Source: Siphonodentalium dalli | Taxonomy: Eukaryota > Mollusca > Scaphopoda > Gadilida > Siphonodentaliidae | DNA: 64,000 nucleotides | Direction: 5' to 3' | Assembly: GCA_032622095.1 (NCBI GenBank) | Contig: CP136069.1 | Coordinates: 7,456,036 to 7,520,035 of the forward strand | In this document: positions 63,138 through 64,000 of the stretch, piece by piece | Numbering within the stretch: the stretch's first letter is position 1 | Layout of the letters: each line of letters opens with the position of its first letter | The notes under the pieces: generated by a model | The model's database searches: none | What the model saw: the letters and a program-made list of their open reading frames with translations, nothing else | What the model was told of the DNA's origin: nothing | Program-made: the position numbers and the translations under genes

Positions 63138-63990
63138 CCAAGGAGTAACTACATAATATTATGTGGTCTTCATTCAACTGCAGGTAAACAACAACATGAA
63201 CAGACTGACAGATGAACATCATTCAACATGGTCAAAAGAAATGTTGTTTCAAAAGAAAGAAATCGTGGTTGACCTTATCCTGAATTAAGGGAAACAACGG
63301 TCGTAAATGTTCAAATAAAAAAAGACAAATAATCATTGAGCCACAGTTTGAGCATCAAACTAAACCGATATAACGCCAAAAAATACTTTAAAACAGTCAT
63401 GGAACGGCATCCCTTGGAGAAGAATTTTTGGTCTGTGATAACGTTGCCACTTATTAAGTTATGGCGAATAATAGGGACACACTAATAGTTGTAGTCCGAG
63501 TCCGAGTCCAGTAAAACGTGTATTTTTTCGGCTGATTCCAATTACAACTTTCAGTGTGCTGGAGAACGAAAAATGTCGATAAAAGTGGAAATATAAGACT
63601 TACAAATTATCTTTTTAGTTTTTTATTTATAATTGGCATAACTTTCCACAAACCAAAATTCATCACTATTGGAATTATATTAACGACAATAAACGAAATT
63701 GAAAATCCCAACCAAGCTCATGCTATAACTTAGTCCCGCCATAGACTTCATATATCTTTTCCTATGTTCATCTATGGTCCCGCGTAGCGTAGGGGACTGA
63801 ACTCTGCCTTGCAGCTTGAATCCCAACTACACATTTTACTGCATAGAAATCGGATATATTTATATATCCGATTTCTATGTTTTACTGGGCTCGAGCTCGG
63901 ACTCGGACTACAACTATTAGTGTGTCCCGCATATTAGTTCCAGTTCATTAATGACGCGAAACCATGCAGACAATACATGATGTTTTTTTT
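63138..63990 (+). repeat. Dispersed repeat, copy 2, interrupted by a MITE
   Basis: Matches 37381-37460 and 39360-39670 (AAAAAATACTTTAAAACAGT, GATAACGTTGCCACTTATTA, GTTCCAGTTCATTAATGA). In copy 1 two insertions lie in a different place, in copy 2 one element at 63474-63928. Confidence 0.6.
63474..63928. mobile_element. MITE with GGGACACACTAATAG ends (455 bp)
   Basis: GGGACACACTAATAGTTGTA with GTCCGAGTCCGAGTC at left, GACTCGGACTACAACTATTA and GTGTGTCCC at right. The flanks GAATAATA and GCATATTA may be a diverged 8-bp duplication (6 of 8 match), hence hAT-like. The empty counterpart is at about 39610-39630. Inside is a strong hairpin AGAAATCGGATATATTTATA at about 63845-63880. Confidence 0.7.
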
Positions 63991-64000
63991 TATATTTTGC

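Noticed and set aside
1..64000. tRNA, rRNA and snRNA genes
   Set aside because: No cloverleaf with A and B boxes, no rRNA core motif and no U-snRNA core was noticed. A covariance-model scan would be needed to exclude short or decayed ones.

Overview
The window is AT-rich animal nuclear DNA, most likely from a bivalve mollusc or a close relative. The evidence is three intron-scale, eukaryote-type coding units (an SR-type RNA-processing protein and two C2H2 zinc-finger proteins whose start codons lie just after a splice acceptor), dense nests of non-autonomous transposons, abundant TACATGTA-type motifs, and several dispersed arrays of roughly 150-190-bp units that end in GACG/GGAC microsatellites. 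Arrays of that kind are known from bivalve genomes (the pearl, CvA, BIV160 and Helitron-carried satellite types). No operons, CRISPR arrays, rRNA or tRNA genes were seen.

Genes. (1) 4034-6379 (+): an uninterrupted 781-codon Acinus (ACIN1) reading frame with SAP domain, RS-rich region, RRM and the C-terminal RNPS1/SAP18-binding motif. (2) 31942-33708 (-) and (3) 52526-54436 (-): two paralogous eight-finger C2H2 proteins about 20 kb apart in the same orientation. They share the splice acceptor upstream, the same Pro/Ser repeat in the middle and the same last codons, but differ in how far their internal repeats have expanded. A third, partial copy of the gene's 3' end lies at about 51900-52086, next to a 70-bp tandem array that grew out of the terminal codons. 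A 5'-truncated non-LTR retrotransposon ORF tail lies at 36756-37151, and a decayed hAT element with a relict BED finger at 12935-14041.

Mobile and repeat DNA makes up most of the rest. 0-3.2 kb: TTAA-ended MITEs and a double-hairpin MITE. 6.7-11.8 kb: PIF/Harbinger-like, TTAA-type and palindromic TA-flanked MITEs, partly nested. 12.9-19.7 kb: hAT relict, 117-bp tandem array, and nested TTAA elements. 19.8-30.2 kb: satellite-bearing (Helitron-like) arrays, a long ATC microsatellite, hairpin elements and a GC-rich insertion with a TATA box. 34.9-41.9 kb: foldback elements, including one of 1.33 kb that is an inverted repeat from end to end. 43.6-50.3 kb: TTAA, Harbinger and hAT-like elements, one with its empty site nearby. 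54.5-64 kb: more of the same families, then a region with a recurring GTCACGTACGTTACA motif and large inverted repeats.

Families are named from terminal repeats and target-site duplications read directly in the sequence: TTAA, TA, 3-bp TWA and 8-bp. No transposase is intact here, so all elements must have been moved by enzymes encoded elsewhere.
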